Assembly: GCA_007116205.1 (NCBI GenBank)
Contig: SKIY01000076.1
Span: forward strand, 1 to 5,484
Length of the DNA: 5,484 nucleotides
Origin: Candidatus Izemoplasma sp.
GTDB lineage: Bacteria; Bacillota_I; Bacilli_A; Izemoplasmatales; Izemoplasmataceae
Direction: 5' to 3'
This document shows, piece after piece, positions 5,241 through 5,484 of this stretch (position 1 is its first letter; the number at the start of each line of letters is the position of its first letter). The notes beneath the pieces were generated by a model. That model worked only from the letters and a program-made list of their open reading frames with translations, did no database searches and was not told the DNA's origin. A program made the translations under genes and the position numbers.

Positions 5241-5484
5241 ATTGTTTTCCTAGCTTCTTTAATAAAGTTCTTAGCGCCATCTCATCAGCATGGCTTAAAA
5301 CATTCAATTTATTCCGCATCCGTATCCTATGTTCTTCATAGATATCACTAAACATAGATTTACCTTTTTCAGTAAGCGCGACTAAATAACTCCGATTGTC
5401 GCTTTTTTGTTTTGTTTTAGTAATAAACGCTTTCGTTTCCAAACGCCCAAGCACATAACTTAAACTTGATGGCGCGATTAAAAT
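5239..5484 (-). CDS. MarR-family transcriptional regulator, C-terminal part (partial)
   Basis: The frame is open from the right edge, so the start is outside the window; the GTG at 5454-5452 is internal. The visible 81 residues hold the recognition helix region (IAPSSLSYVLGRLETKAFI), the beta-wing with the family's D-x-R signature (KSDNRSYLVALTEKG), and the C-terminal dimerisation helices ending TLLKKLGKQ. MarR proteins are dimeric winged-helix repressors, usually about 140-150 residues, so roughly half is missing. It converges on the SRAP gene and shares its terminator; nothing here shows its target or ligand. Confidence 0.88.
   Translation of the reverse strand: MLIAPSSLSYVLGRLETKAFITKTKQKSDNRSYLVALTEKGKSMFSDIYEEHRIRMRNKLNVLSHADEMALRTLLKKLGKQ

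Overview
This is an AT-rich chromosomal window that uses the standard bacterial code. TGA ends one gene, TAA ends the others, and tryptophan is always TGG. Shine-Dalgarno sequences are strong (AAGGAG, GGAGG, GAGGTGAT), and genes are separated by compact hairpin-plus-T-tract terminators. Together with the protein families present, this suggests a low-GC Gram-positive lineage (Bacillota, possibly Erysipelotrichia-like, or an Acholeplasma/Izemoplasma-like mollicute that keeps TGA as stop). The placement is an inference; there is no rRNA or marker gene to settle it. I see no mobile element, CRISPR array, tRNA or phage gene, and no gene-free stretch longer than about 190 bases.

Layout. At the left edge, the first 25 codons of an unidentified gene run leftwards out of the window. 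It has its own promoter, an inverted repeat and a cre-like box. Diverging from it is a short PucR/CdaR-type HTH regulator (269-829), closed by a hairpin terminator. Next comes a complete MalK/MsmK/UgpC-type sugar-importer ATPase (907-2007), which has no permease or binding protein beside it. It ends at a strong bidirectional terminator.

The centre is a large cytoplasmic signalling gene starting at a TTG codon at 2208. It encodes GAF-PAS-PAS-GGDEF, a diguanylate cyclase with an intact active site and I-site. In the same frame, after a single TAA codon at 4041-4043, the reading continues through a well-preserved HD-GYP c-di-GMP phosphodiesterase domain to 4544. The simplest reading is one bifunctional GGDEF/HD-GYP protein interrupted by a nonsense mutation in the linker. 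The cyclase half would still be made; expression of the phosphodiesterase half is doubtful. Four bases after the HD-GYP stop comes an SRAP (YedK/HMCES-type) gene, 4549-5217, whose ribosome binding site lies inside the HD-GYP coding end. It converges, through a shared terminator, on a MarR-family regulator that is cut by the right edge of the window.

How the genes relate. The left part looks like carbohydrate uptake and its control: a regulator, a probably shared ABC ATPase and a cre-like site. The right part is a c-di-GMP signalling unit followed by an abasic-site DNA-protein crosslink protein. The most unusual feature is the single in-frame stop that separates c-di-GMP synthesis from degradation. 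No wholly new system is evident.
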